From contig JAEZTV010000002.1 in assembly GCA_023421245.1 (NCBI GenBank), positions 46,212 through 110,211 of the forward strand: a stretch of 64,000 bases of DNA, in the 5' to 3' direction. A model generated the notes under the pieces. The model worked only from the letters and a program-made list of their open reading frames with translations, did no database searches and was not told where the DNA came from. Source of the DNA: Bacillota bacterium. GTDB lineage: Bacteria > Bacillota > Clostridia > Oscillospirales > Ruminococcaceae. Both the position numbers and the translations under genes were made by a program. This document shows, one piece after another, positions 15,997 through 24,579 of this stretch (within the stretch, counting starts at the first letter, position 1; each line of letters opens with the position of its first letter).

Positions 15997-16791
15997 ATGA
16001 AAAAAACAACTAAGTCTGCAATAAAACCGTATGAAGAGATTGCGCCGCTCCTTGGTACATCAAAGGCCGCCTGGGAAAAACTCGTGGGTTATATCCGTGT
16101 CTTTTATATGATGAATGAACTTTGGGACGAAGGTAAGCCCGACAGTAGTTATTGTAATGCATTGAAGTTTCGCTACGGCAGTAAAACGCTTGTTACATTG
16201 TATGTGCGCGATGGTTTTTTTAAAGTAAACCTTGTCTTTGGAAAAGGCGAGCGGGCGAAATTTGAAGAACAACAAGCAACGTTTCCAGCGTACCTTCGCA
16301 AACTTTACGCCGATACGCAAAGCTATCATGACGGTAAATGGCTGTGGATAGATGTGAGGGATTCCGTGATAATTGATGACATTATTCGCTTGCTTCATAT
16401 TAAGCGTAAACCAAACCGTAAATCTGCCGTGATAAGCTTTTCACCTCAATCCGAACGATGCACAAATCGCTGCGATATTTGTCTGTTGTATCTTAACAAT
16501 AATGAAACACAAGATGAGCGTTTTGAATTTCACAAAGGCGATTACAGGTGCTGTCATGCGGCCGATCCGGATAAAGGGAACAACGATTCTTCTAACATTT
16601 GCGACGGGCGTCGTGATAATTGTGAAGTTGTGCGTTGCGCTGCCGAAAAAGGACTAAGTGACTGCAGCCAGTGTAACTATCATGCCTGCAATATTAACAC
16701 TAATAATTTTATCAATCCGGGACGATGCGATTTAGGATTGACCGCCGAGGATGTTACCCGGCTTATCATTCCTGATTGTGGAATGGAATGA
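15997..16791 (+). CDS. DUF3788 / cysteine-rich DUF3795 fusion protein
   Basis: 264 residues. Residues ~10-145 match the DUF3788 pattern (LLGTSKAAWEKLVGYI, YGSKTLVTLYVRDGFFKVNL), a family related to YdhG/DUF1801-like small proteins. Residues ~150-264 are a Cys-rich segment with CTNRCDICLLY, CCHAADPD, DNCEVVRCAAEKGLSDCSQC and NPGRCDLGL, resembling the zinc- or cluster-binding DUF3795 family. No function is established for either. The two parts are usually separate proteins, so the join suggests they act on the same target. ATG 15997 has only a weak ribosome binding site. The next gene follows after 24 bases. Confidence 0.7.
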   Translation: MKKTTKSAIKPYEEIAPLLGTSKAAWEKLVGYIRVFYMMNELWDEGKPDSSYCNALKFRYGSKTLVTLYVRDGFFKVNLVFGKGERAKFEEQQATFPAYLRKLYADTQSYHDGKWLWIDVRDSVIIDDIIRLLHIKRKPNRKSAVISFSPQSERCTNRCDICLLYLNNNETQDERFEFHKGDYRCCHAADPDKGNNDSSNICDGRRDNCEVVRCAAEKGLSDCSQCNYHACNINTNNFINPGRCDLGLTAEDVTRLIIPDCGME

Positions 16792-16814
16792 CTTTACAGA
16801 CAGGAGGACTATAA

Positions 16815-17240
16815 ATTAAGGACGGCAAAATCACGAATACTTTAACCCTTATGGGGGAACGGTTTGGTCATGATGCGTTGCTTTCATTGGCGATAATGGA
16901 TGGTACCCGCCCCGCCGTTCGCATTGCGAACAGCTATTATGAAGGCGGACCATTTTACACTGTTACTTACGCGCTCCCGAACAATATGAAGCAGATTGAA
17001 AGGAACCCAGAGGTTGCCGTCTGCGGGGAATGGTTCACAGCCAACGGCATCGGAGAGAATATCGGGCATCCGCGTGATGAGAAGAACGCGGAGATTATGT
17101 CAAAGCGAAGGACGGTGTTTGCTGAGTGGTACGACAACGGTCACACCAAAGAAAGCAATCCGCATACTTGCATTCTTCGTGTTCGTCTGACGGAGGGTGT
17201 GCTGTTTTACAACGGCAAGAAATACGAGATTGGTTTTTAA
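16815..17240 (+). CDS. Pyridoxamine 5'-phosphate oxidase-like flavin-fold protein with ATT start
   Basis: About 141 residues of the split-barrel PNPOx-like family (GERFGHDALLSLAIMDG, PAVRIANSYYEGGPFYTVTYAL, NPEVAVCGEWFTANGIGENIGHP). Members bind FMN, F420 or heme; this branch has no proven reaction. The conserved N-terminus (KDGKITNTLTLMGERFG) lies upstream of the first in-frame ATG at 16851. A strong AGGAGG at 16802-16807 sits 7 bases before an ATT codon at 16815, and a stop codon immediately precedes that ATT. Homologs would be expected to begin here with ATG, so either ATT is used as a weak start or the start was mutated and a shortened protein begins at 16851. It is likely cotranscribed with the DUF3788 gene. 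Confidence 0.72.
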   Translation: MKDGKITNTLTLMGERFGHDALLSLAIMDGTRPAVRIANSYYEGGPFYTVTYALPNNMKQIERNPEVAVCGEWFTANGIGENIGHPRDEKNAEIMSKRRTVFAEWYDNGHTKESNPHTCILRVRLTEGVLFYNGKKYEIGF

Positions 17241-17446
17241 AGGCAGTTATAGATTGATTTCTTGCGGGTTCGAATCGGCCTTTTTGGTGAAGTTCGTCGA
17301 AGCAGTGGGCAATCGATATGCGTGCAAAGGTACAAGCAGATGAAGCCACATTGAATGCTTGCGATGCACCAACGGCGGTATGAGCAGCTGGTGGAGTAGA
17401 AAATCATAGCGAGGTTAAGGTGCAAAGAAATATCTGCACAAACGGC

Positions 17447-17476
17447 GCAGCGCCCCCCCGATGAGGGGGGCGCTGC
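17447..17476. terminator. GC-rich bidirectional terminator
   Basis: GCAGCGCCCCCC / GGGGGGCGCTGC, a perfect 12-bp stem with a short loop, between the convergent PNPOx-like gene and the glycosidase gene. The following bases (GTGTATTT) are only moderately T-rich. Confidence 0.75.
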
Positions 17477-17502
17477 GTGTATTTCGGTTAAAGCTTCAAC
17501 GG

Positions 17503-19707
17503 TCAGCGCAAAAAACGGGCACCGTTGCTTGTCGTGCTGTCTCCTCCGATAAAAACCTCGAATTCACCCGGCTCCACAACGTGGTTCATATGGATATCGT
17601 ACACCTTCAGGCTCTCCTCCGTGATGGTGAAGGCAATCGTTGTACTCTCACCAGTCTCCAGCGTGACCTTTTCAAAGCCCTTGAGCTCGCGCACGGGGCG
17701 TACGACGCTACCGACAAGGTCACGAAGGTACATCTGTACGGTTTCGGTTCCCTTGCAGGGTCCTGCGTTGGTTACGGTTACGGAAGCAGTCAGCGCGCCG
17801 CCCGGAACAATCACGTCGCAGTCAAGGGTGACAGGCGAGTATTCAAATGAAGTATACGAAAGGCCATAGCCAAACGGATACAGCGGTTCGTTGGGAATGT
17901 CCTGATAATGGCTGAGGAAACGACGGTAGGGAAGATCCCTCTGGTCGGGCCTTCCGGTGCAAAATTCACTGTAAAACACCGGAATCTGCCCAACACTGAC
18001 GGGAATGGACATGGAGAGCTTTCCCTCCGGCACGCATTCGCCGAAAAGAACGTCTGCCAGTGCGTTTCCGCCTTCCGTTCCGGGGAACCACGCGAGCAGC
18101 ACGGATTTTGCCCGTGCGCATTCTTCACGAAGCTCCATCGGCCTGCCACTGAATACGAGGAGCACGACGTTCTTATTCACCGCGTGAACCGCGTCAAACA
18201 GCCTGCGCTGCTGAACAGGCAGGCGCAGATCGGCATAGCTTCCCCCTTCACCCGTTTGATGCGGGTGTTCACCAAGACAGAGGATGACAATGTCTGCTGC
18301 TTTCGCGGTTTCTACGGCATGCAGAAGCGCAGCTTTCTCTTGCTCCGCATCCATGTCCGGCGGGATGATACCGCCGAAGCCCGATAAGCTTTCATTTGCG
18401 GGGAGGATGCCGCATCCCGCGGCGAATGCCGCTTCAATACCTTTGGCTTCAACCCCCTCGCGAAGGTTGACCGTATCCTCCTCTCTTCCGAGCAAGGACC
18501 ATGCGCCGAACAGCCATCGGCTCTGCGCGTACGGTCCGATGAAAGCGAGCTTTTTCCCCTGAGGTGGGAGCGGCAGCAGATTCTCTGCGTTTTTCAGCAA
18601 AACAAAGGTCTTGGCGGCCAGCCTTCGCGCGGCAGCACGATGCTGTGCACAAAGCGAATATATCTTTGCCTTTTCTTCGGAGGCATCGCGATAGGGGTCC
18701 TCAAATAATCCGAGGCGGTTTTTGAGCTCAAGAACACGCAAAACGGCTTCATCAACCAGCGCTTCGGAAATCTCACCGTCCTGCACCAGACGTTCAAGCT
18801 GCTGCATGTAAACGGGTGTGCCCATGTCAATATCCACGCCCGCGCGGATAGCAAGTTTTGCCGCTTCGCGTTCATCTGCTGCCACACCGTGCGGAATCAG
18901 CTCCCTTATTGCCGCGTAATCGGAGATTAACACGCCGTCAAACCCCATTTCGCCGCGCAGAATATCCCGGAGCAACTGTTCGTCCCCGGTTGCGGGAACA
19001 CGGTTCATGGAGTGAAACGCCGTCATGACCAAGGCGGCACCCGCGTCGATTGCCGCGGCATAGCCGGGGAGAAAAGCCTCCCGGAGCGTCCGCTCCGAAA
19101 GCTCGACGTTGTTGTATTCACGGCCACCGCACGGCATACCGTAACCGGCAAAGTGCTTCACGCAGGCAGCAATGCTTCCGGAGGCCTTAAGGTCACTACC
19201 CTGATAACCGTGTACGGCGGCAGCGGCAAGCTCGCCGTTTAGATAGGAATCCTCTCCCGTCGATTCCATAACCCGCCCCCAGCGGGGGTCGCGAACAAGA
19301 TCCACCATCGGCGAGAACGTAACATGCTGTCCGGCAAAAGAGGCCTCTTTTGCTGCGATGGCAGCGGCCTCCCGTACGCCTTCGCGGCTGAAGCTGCAGC
19401 CCTGTGCAAGCGGGATGGGAAAGATGGTTTGGTAGCCGTTGATGACATCAAGCATGACGAGCAGGGGAATCTTGTGCGGTTGTCGTTGCATGGCCTGCGC
19501 TTGCAATGTGCGCACAGCAGCCGCTCCGTGCAGATTCAAAACCGAGCCGCACAGAGCAAGGTCCTCGCTGTCAAAGCCTGCAGCCTCCATCGGGCCGGTC
19601 ACGGGCATTCCGTTGGCAAAAAAGGAGCCGTCAAGCTGTAAAAGCTGTCCGATTTTTTCCTTCAGCGACATATCCTTTAGCAGTACAAGAAGCTGATTGT
19701 TTGTCAT
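17503..19707 (-). CDS. Glycoside hydrolase family 3 beta-glycosidase
   Basis: 734 residues with the GH3 order. A TIM barrel (~15-310) has VTFSPMVDLVRDPRWGRVMESTGED, CVKHFAGYG and the nucleophile in GVLISDYAAI (Asp ~260). An alpha/beta sandwich (~370-580) carries FVLLKNAENLLPLP. A C-terminal fibronectin-III-like domain begins after YPFGYGLSYTSFEYS. There is no signal peptide, so it acts on imported oligosaccharides, releasing terminal beta-linked glucose, xylose or a related sugar; specificity cannot be read from sequence. ATG 19707 has GAAAGGAG 7 bases upstream. It is the last gene of the minus-strand carbohydrate locus, behind a MATE transporter. Confidence 0.93.
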   Translation of the reverse strand: MTNNQLLVLLKDMSLKEKIGQLLQLDGSFFANGMPVTGPMEAAGFDSEDLALCGSVLNLHGAAAVRTLQAQAMQRQPHKIPLLVMLDVINGYQTIFPIPLAQGCSFSREGVREAAAIAAKEASFAGQHVTFSPMVDLVRDPRWGRVMESTGEDSYLNGELAAAAVHGYQGSDLKASGSIAACVKHFAGYGMPCGGREYNNVELSERTLREAFLPGYAAAIDAGAALVMTAFHSMNRVPATGDEQLLRDILRGEMGFDGVLISDYAAIRELIPHGVAADEREAAKLAIRAGVDIDMGTPVYMQQLERLVQDGEISEALVDEAVLRVLELKNRLGLFEDPYRDASEEKAKIYSLCAQHRAAARRLAAKTFVLLKNAENLLPLPPQGKKLAFIGPYAQSRWLFGAWSLLGREEDTVNLREGVEAKGIEAAFAAGCGILPANESLSGFGGIIPPDMDAEQEKAALLHAVETAKAADIVILCLGEHPHQTGEGGSYADLRLPVQQRRLFDAVHAVNKNVVLLVFSGRPMELREECARAKSVLLAWFPGTEGGNALADVLFGECVPEGKLSMSIPVSVGQIPVFYSEFCTGRPDQRDLPYRRFLSHYQDIPNEPLYPFGYGLSYTSFEYSPVTLDCDVIVPGGALTASVTVTNAGPCKGTETVQMYLRDLVGSVVRPVRELKGFEKVTLETGESTTIAFTITEESLKVYDIHMNHVVEPGEFEVFIGGDSTTSNGARFLR

Positions 19708-19760
19708 ATGTAGTCTCCTTTCAATCGAAATATGGAAAGATATTGTGATATCTCATTCGG

Positions 19761-21101
19761 CTATGTCGGGTTCCAGACCTTTTTCTTATAGTATAAAAAG
19801 CTGGCAATCAGAATTATTACGGAAATCATCGACCCTGCAGGCGCTGCAAAGCCCATGTGCCACAGTGTGGTACCGGGAATCCTGCTGATAATATAAGATA
19901 AGGGTATTCTCCCCAAGAAGGCGGCTACAATAACATGCGACATGCAGATAAACGATTTGCCGTTTCCAATAAAAAACGCATTCATGCAGATGGAAATGCC
20001 AAGCAGGACGCAATCGATTGAGTAGGTGCGAAGATAAAGCGCCGCAGTCTCGACAACCTCCGGATTGTTAATCAGAAGGGCGGTGAACATCTGAGGAGCA
20101 ATCTGGCTTAACACAAAGACCACAATGCCTGTGCCCACGCAGATCTTCATGCCCCAGAACAGGGACTGCTCTGCGCGATCCCGTCTGCCCGCGCCCAGAT
20201 TCTGAGCCGTCATGACGGAAATAGCCGATCCAACAGAGGATGGAATCAGCAGGGCAAAGCCCACAATCGTCTCGGTTACACCCGCCGCTGCGGATGCGAT
20301 AAGCCCGCCAGTGTTGATGATGGCAGTAACAATCAGGTAAGAAATATTGCGCTGCAGATAATAGAGCACCATCGGCAAACCAATTTTCAAAATACTGCCG
20401 GTGGTGACTTTATCCAGCACCAAATCGCTGCGGCTGATCCGCAGTTTTGCCTTGCCGAAACGAAGATGCCATACGCCCAGCCCAAAGCTGATCCCCTGCG
20501 AAATAACGGTGGAGATTGCCGCTCCCGTGGCCCCCATTCCGAGATGGCCAACAATAAGCAGATCAAAGAGAAGGTGAAATACGCTGGCAATGGCGATAAA
20601 CAGCAGCGGCGTTTTGGCATCGCCAAAGCCGTGATAGATCTCACATACAATATTATAACCGACAATAAAGGGAATGCCAAGACCACAGATTAGCAGATAG
20701 GAGGATGCGCCTGCCACGGCTTCGGCTGGCGTTTGCATCGCACGCACGATAAAGGAGTTACCGAACACGACGATGCCGATAAGAGCCGCTGCCAAAAAGC
20801 TGAGGATGGTTGTGGTGTTACCAATCACTTTTCGGACACTCGCCATATCCTTTTCTCCTGTTTTTCTGCCGACGAGAACCGTAATGCTGTTGCAGAATCC
20901 AAGGCAAACCATCAAAATCGTGTTCATGACCTGACTGCCGGTGGCAATGGCAGATACGTCAGAGGCTGCGGCGAAATGCCCCACAACCGCCATGTCTACA
21001 GCGCCATAAAGATTTTCCAAGATGTAGGTTAGAAGAAAAGGGAGAGAGAAGCGCACAAGCGTGCCTTTAATCTCCCCCTCAATTAAATTTGTTTCTTTCA
21101 A
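19761..21101 (-). CDS. MATE-family efflux transporter
   Basis: About 446 residues with twelve predicted membrane helices in two related halves. Features include the N-terminal IKGTLVRFSLPFLLTYILENLYGAVDMAVVGHF, the VLVGRKTGEKD loop and SAISVMTAQNLGAGRRDRAEQ in the second half. MATE proteins exchange Na+ or H+ for organic cations or drugs; the substrate is unknown. The frame is open to a TTG at 21137, but GGAGG at 21118-21114 points to TTG 21101 as the start. The previous gene ends at 21109, so the two are tightly coupled. Its place between a deacetylase-like gene and a glycosidase suggests it exports an intermediate or inhibitor of this sugar pathway, but this is inference. Confidence 0.87.
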   Translation of the reverse strand: MKETNLIEGEIKGTLVRFSLPFLLTYILENLYGAVDMAVVGHFAAASDVSAIATGSQVMNTILMVCLGFCNSITVLVGRKTGEKDMASVRKVIGNTTTILSFLAAALIGIVVFGNSFIVRAMQTPAEAVAGASSYLLICGLGIPFIVGYNIVCEIYHGFGDAKTPLLFIAIASVFHLLFDLLIVGHLGMGATGAAISTVISQGISFGLGVWHLRFGKAKLRISRSDLVLDKVTTGSILKIGLPMVLYYLQRNISYLIVTAIINTGGLIASAAAGVTETIVGFALLIPSSVGSAISVMTAQNLGAGRRDRAEQSLFWGMKICVGTGIVVFVLSQIAPQMFTALLINNPEVVETAALYLRTYSIDCVLLGISICMNAFFIGNGKSFICMSHVIVAAFLGRIPLSYIISRIPGTTLWHMGFAAPAGSMISVIILIASFLYYKKKVWNPT

Positions 21102-21108
21102 GGGATGC

Positions 21109-21807
21109 TCACACCTCCAAAAAGCGGGGTACTTCAAATATGACGCCTCGCGCCAGCAGGTATTCTAGGATCTGTTGATAGTAGAATGGCACGATCTCGT
21201 TACTGATATCGTGGTCATGAATGAGCAGGATGTGGTGCAAATTGTCTTGGGGTGGGCAGGCCGCTTCATCTGCGAGAAAGCCGTCGATGCTCGTAAAGAC
21301 ATCGTGCATCGTAAACTCCTGTTTCTGCAGTTGCCATTCGCCGGAATCAAATGTAGCGGCGATGTCAATCCGGCGGTCAAAGCCATTTCGCTGATACGAG
21401 GTATTGCGGATGAGACGGTCATCCAGCTTTTTAAATCCATTTTCGCGCAGATATTGCTGCAAGCGGTGCGCTTTATCTCCGCCGGCCGCACCGTAGGGGA
21501 AGCGAAATAATTTAGTTCGCCGCGGGATTTTGGCAGCCGCGTGCAGCCAGCCGAGCATCTTCTCCTGTTTCTCGATTTCCGCAACGCACTCCGCGTAGGA
21601 AATCTCGTCGAAGTTGGGATGGGAGTAACTATGGTTTCCCACAACAGCTCCCTGCCGCAGCGCGTAGACCCCGTTTTCAAAATGCTCCTCCAGCATTTCA
21701 CCAAGAAAAAACAATACGGGAATGATATCATGGGCTTTTAAGAAATCGATGATTTCCGGAGTGATGCCGGATGGTCCGTCATCCATAGTCAGAATCGCTT
21801 GTATCAT
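21109..21807 (-). CDS. Polysaccharide deacetylase-like (NodB homology) protein
   Basis: 232 residues. NodB-domain motifs are present: LTMDDGPSG with the catalytic and metal Asp pair (~9-10) and HSYSHP (~59-64) with the two metal-binding histidines. FRFPYGAAGGDK matches the RxPYG motif 3 region, and ILLIHDHD near the C-terminus is the His of motif 5. It has no signal peptide or membrane anchor, unlike the usual cell-wall deacetylases, so it should act in the cytoplasm on an imported N- or O-acetylated oligosaccharide. ATG 21807 is preferred over GTG 21822 because AAAGGAG lies 5 bases before it. It sits 11 bases after the metallo-hydrolase gene. Confidence 0.85.
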   Translation of the reverse strand: MIQAILTMDDGPSGITPEIIDFLKAHDIIPVLFFLGEMLEEHFENGVYALRQGAVVGNHSYSHPNFDEISYAECVAEIEKQEKMLGWLHAAAKIPRRTKLFRFPYGAAGGDKAHRLQQYLRENGFKKLDDRLIRNTSYQRNGFDRRIDIAATFDSGEWQLQKQEFTMHDVFTSIDGFLADEAACPPQDNLHHILLIHDHDISNEIVPFYYQQILEYLLARGVIFEVPRFLEV

Positions 21808-21818
21808 ACATGCTCCTT

Positions 21819-22589
21819 TCACTTGGGGAGAAAAAGCTTCTCTTTGCGGTAGATTATCTGACAGCCTTCTCCCTGTGCAAGAATGCCGGAAAATTCCTCC
21901 TGGTCAAGCCAGGAGCCGGGCTGCTCCTCCAAAACCTTCGTTGTAAGGGCGATTACATGCTCAAGATGCGCGGTGGGGGCAGGCTCAAAGCTGTGCCCAT
22001 TCAAGATGAGATTAAAATCTCCTTTTCGCTGCAGCAGAGAAAGGAGCATTGTCCGGTACTCTTCAAGGGTGGTGGATTCCTCTAGCTGCATCCATACACA
22101 ATAGGTGAGTCCGTCACCGGAAAAGAGGATTTTTTCTTCACGCAGCAGCAGCCCGACACTTCCCGGCGTGTGCCCGCGCAGGCTGACCACTTCAAGCGTC
22201 CGCCCTCCCAGATCGAAGCAGGAGGGCATCGGCAGCAGCGAGGGAGCGCGCAAGCCCTGTGTCGGTGTACAGGAGATGCCGAGGTCCCTGTAGTTTGAAG
22301 TAACGAACCCCTCCGTACTGTAGCGCGCGAAGACATCGGTATCCGCCAAGTTAAGGTATACCTCGGGGTAATGATACGCACCGAGAAAATGGTCGGGATG
22401 TCCGTGTGTGAGAATCACAATCTGCGGAAGCGGTGTCAGCATTGCGACCGCCTGCGGCAGATTGCCGCTGCCGTAACCGGTATCAATCACAGCGGCATAT
22501 CGGCTTCCGCAGACAACGTAGATGCAGATATTTTCCTCCGTGAGGACGTAGACACCTTCGCCGATGCACTTGCTCCGGTAATGAAACAT
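21819..22589 (-). CDS. Metallo-beta-lactamase-fold hydrolase
   Basis: 256 residues. The signature THGHPDH (His62, His64, Asp66, His67) gives a binuclear metal site. AVIDTGYGSGN precedes it, HTPGSVGLLLREEKILFSGDGL supplies the third His and bridging Asp, and LNGHSFEP the last His. It is cytoplasmic. The fold covers lactonases, phosphodiesterases and glyoxalase II-like thioesterases, so the reaction is open. Within this sugar locus a lactonase or ester hydrolase is plausible. It lies 5 bases after the stop of the permease gene, so it is cotranscribed. Confidence 0.88.
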   Translation of the reverse strand: MFHYRSKCIGEGVYVLTEENICIYVVCGSRYAAVIDTGYGSGNLPQAVAMLTPLPQIVILTHGHPDHFLGAYHYPEVYLNLADTDVFARYSTEGFVTSNYRDLGISCTPTQGLRAPSLLPMPSCFDLGGRTLEVVSLRGHTPGSVGLLLREEKILFSGDGLTYCVWMQLEESTTLEEYRTMLLSLLQRKGDFNLILNGHSFEPAPTAHLEHVIALTTKVLEEQPGSWLDQEEFSGILAQGEGCQIIYRKEKLFLPK

Positions 22590-22594
22590 AGCGG

Positions 22595-23494
22595 CTATCC
22601 TTTCACGGCACCCATGGTGATGCCTTGTACGAAATATCGTTGAAAGAAAGGGAACAGAACCAGCAGCGGCACGATGCCGAGCGAGGCAATCGCCATGCGG
22701 ATCGATACGCTGGGAATAGACGAGATACCCGCGCTGATTCCCGTAAGCTTGCTGTTGGAAACAAGAAACTGGATATTGGAAAGGATATTGTTGAGCAAGA
22801 CCTGCAGGCTGAAATAGCGCGAGTCCGTCACATAATAGAGCCCGTTTGTAAAGTCGTTCCAGTAAGATAGAATATAGAACATGCCGATGGTGGCAAAAAT
22901 CGGTTTGCCAAGCGGCAGAACAATTCGGGTAAAGGTTCTTCCAACGCCTGCGCCATCAATCTCAGCGGCCTCCAAAATTCCGTCCGGAATGCTGTGCTGA
23001 AAGTAGTTTTTCATAAGAATTACGTTAAAGGCATTGAGCAGTAACCGCGGAAAAAGGAGGGCGGCAAGTGTGTTTTTTATATGGAACAACCGTGTCCACA
23101 TGATGTAATTGGGAACCATACCGCCGTTAAACAGCATGGTAAAGAAAATAGCGAACAAAATTACGCCACGGTGGGAAAAATCCTTTTGCGAAAGTGGAAA
23201 CGCCAGCAGGGCAGTTAACAAAACGCCAAGTATCGTTCCGCATGCGGTGATGAGAAGTGTGATGCCATAGGACCGGAAAATCGCCTCCGCATTGCGGGAG
23301 ATATAGAGATAGGCATCCAGACTGAATTCCGAAGGCCAAAACTGGTAGCCGTAAAAAGCCAGCGATTTTTCAGAGGCCACAGAGGACATGAACAGGAGAA
23401 CAAAAGGGGTAAGAGTCAGGATCGTGACGATGGACATGGTGGACGTAGCGAGAATATTAAATCCCCGATCCTTTGGTACTGCGTGGTTTTTCAT
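22595..23494 (-). CDS. Carbohydrate ABC transporter permease, LplC/YtcP type
   Basis: 299 residues, six membrane helices. It has the EAA loop typical of sugar permeases (ILEAAEIDGAGVGRTFTRIVLPLGKP) and the C-terminal QRYFVQGITMGAVKG, which marks the LplC/YtcP branch of carbohydrate uptake 1-type transporters. It forms a heterodimer with the upstream LplB-type permease. No ATPase gene is present in the locus, which is usual for this family because a shared MsmK/MsmX-type ATPase encoded elsewhere serves several importers. Confidence 0.93.
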   Translation of the reverse strand: MKNHAVPKDRGFNILATSTMSIVTILTLTPFVLLFMSSVASEKSLAFYGYQFWPSEFSLDAYLYISRNAEAIFRSYGITLLITACGTILGVLLTALLAFPLSQKDFSHRGVILFAIFFTMLFNGGMVPNYIMWTRLFHIKNTLAALLFPRLLLNAFNVILMKNYFQHSIPDGILEAAEIDGAGVGRTFTRIVLPLGKPIFATIGMFYILSYWNDFTNGLYYVTDSRYFSLQVLLNNILSNIQFLVSNSKLTGISAGISSIPSVSIRMAIASLGIVPLLVLFPFFQRYFVQGITMGAVKG

Positions 23495-23572
23495 GTAATC
23501 GTGCTCCTTTTGCAGAGCGGCGGAAGAAATATCCGTCGCTTCCGGAAATCCGTTTTGTTGCCGGAAAGGGTA

Positions 23573-24496
23573 TCAAAACAGGGCGTTGTCGGGGTCAACT
23601 TTCTTAACGATGGCATTCGCGGTCACCACCAGCACAAATCCGACAAGCGATTGATATACGCCGGCGGCGGAAGCCATGGATATGTTGTTGAGCTTCATCA
23701 GGCCGTTGTACACATAGGTGTCCAATGTTGCGGTGACGTCATACAGCATTCCGGAGTTCATCGGTACCAGATAGAAAAGGCCGAAATTGGAATAGAAAAT
23801 GCCGCCGATGCTCATCAGTGCCAGAATCATGACAGTGGATTTCAGATGCGGCAGCGTAATGTGTAGAATCTGCCGCCATTTTCCCGCGCCGTCAAGTTCG
23901 GCGGATTCGTACAGCTCCTTGTCTATCCCTACAATAGCGGAAAGATAGATGATTGCCGAGGTTCCTATGCTGCACCAGCAGTGCACGATGGTGAGGATGG
24001 CGGGCCACGGCCCCGGCGTCGAATACCAGGAGATTTCCGGCATTCCCAAAAGCGTAACCACACTTTTGTTAAGAAATCCATTTTCACTGCTCAGAAAAGC
24101 AAATACGAGATAGCTTACAATAACCATGGAAACAAGGTTTGGCAGCATCAGCGAGGACTGATAGAAGCGTGCCAGCCGTTTGCGGCGCATCTCGCTGAGA
24201 AAAATCGCCACAACAATGCCCAGAATCATATCCAGCGCAATGAACAGCAGGTTGTACAGCACTGTGTTGCGGGTAATGATCAGCGCATCTTTTGTATGAA
24301 ACAGAAAGCGGAAGTTGTCAAGCCATACCCATTCGCTTTTGAGAAGCCCTACCGTATAGTTGATCTTCTTAAAAGCAAGAAGAATTCCCGCCATCGGTAT
24401 GTAATTGTTGATGAGAAAATAGGCAAGGCCCGGCAGCATCATAAGATAATAAAAAACGTATTTTTTCTTTGCCCCTTTTTGGACTTTTGTTTTCAT
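23573..24496 (-). CDS. Carbohydrate ABC transporter permease, LplB/YteP type
   Basis: 307 residues, six membrane helices. It starts MKTKVQKGAKKKYVFYYLMM with AAGGAGATCATCAC just before the ATG at 24496; the frame is open further upstream into the binding-protein end, but that part is not conserved. The EAA loop is LYESAELDGAGKWRQILHITLPHLK, and the protein ends with NAIVKKVDPDNALF, typical of LplB-like permeases. It pairs with the LplC-type permease and the lipoprotein binding protein encoded just before it. Confidence 0.93.
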   Translation of the reverse strand: MKTKVQKGAKKKYVFYYLMMLPGLAYFLINNYIPMAGILLAFKKINYTVGLLKSEWVWLDNFRFLFHTKDALIITRNTVLYNLLFIALDMILGIVVAIFLSEMRRKRLARFYQSSLMLPNLVSMVIVSYLVFAFLSSENGFLNKSVVTLLGMPEISWYSTPGPWPAILTIVHCWCSIGTSAIIYLSAIVGIDKELYESAELDGAGKWRQILHITLPHLKSTVMILALMSIGGIFYSNFGLFYLVPMNSGMLYDVTATLDTYVYNGLMKLNNISMASAAGVYQSLVGFVLVVTANAIVKKVDPDNALF

Positions 24497-24521
24497 GTGA
24501 TGATCTCCTTGTAATAGAGAA

Positions 24522-24560
24522 GGGAGCCTGCCTCCGACGGTTTGTTGGTAGCAGGCTCCC
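24522..24560 (-). terminator. Hairpin between binding protein and permease genes
   Basis: GGGAGCCTGC / GCAGGCTCCC stem, read on the minus strand after the binding-protein stop, followed by TTCTC. With no strong T tract, it more likely attenuates transcription or protects the 3' end, giving more binding protein than permease. Confidence 0.65.
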
Positions 24561-24579
24561 CGATTGCGGCAGGTGCAGA

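Noticed and set aside
17258..17285. GGTTCGAATC looks like a tRNA T-arm
   Set aside because: No D-arm, anticodon arm or acceptor stem can be drawn around it, so it is at best a fragment and probably chance.
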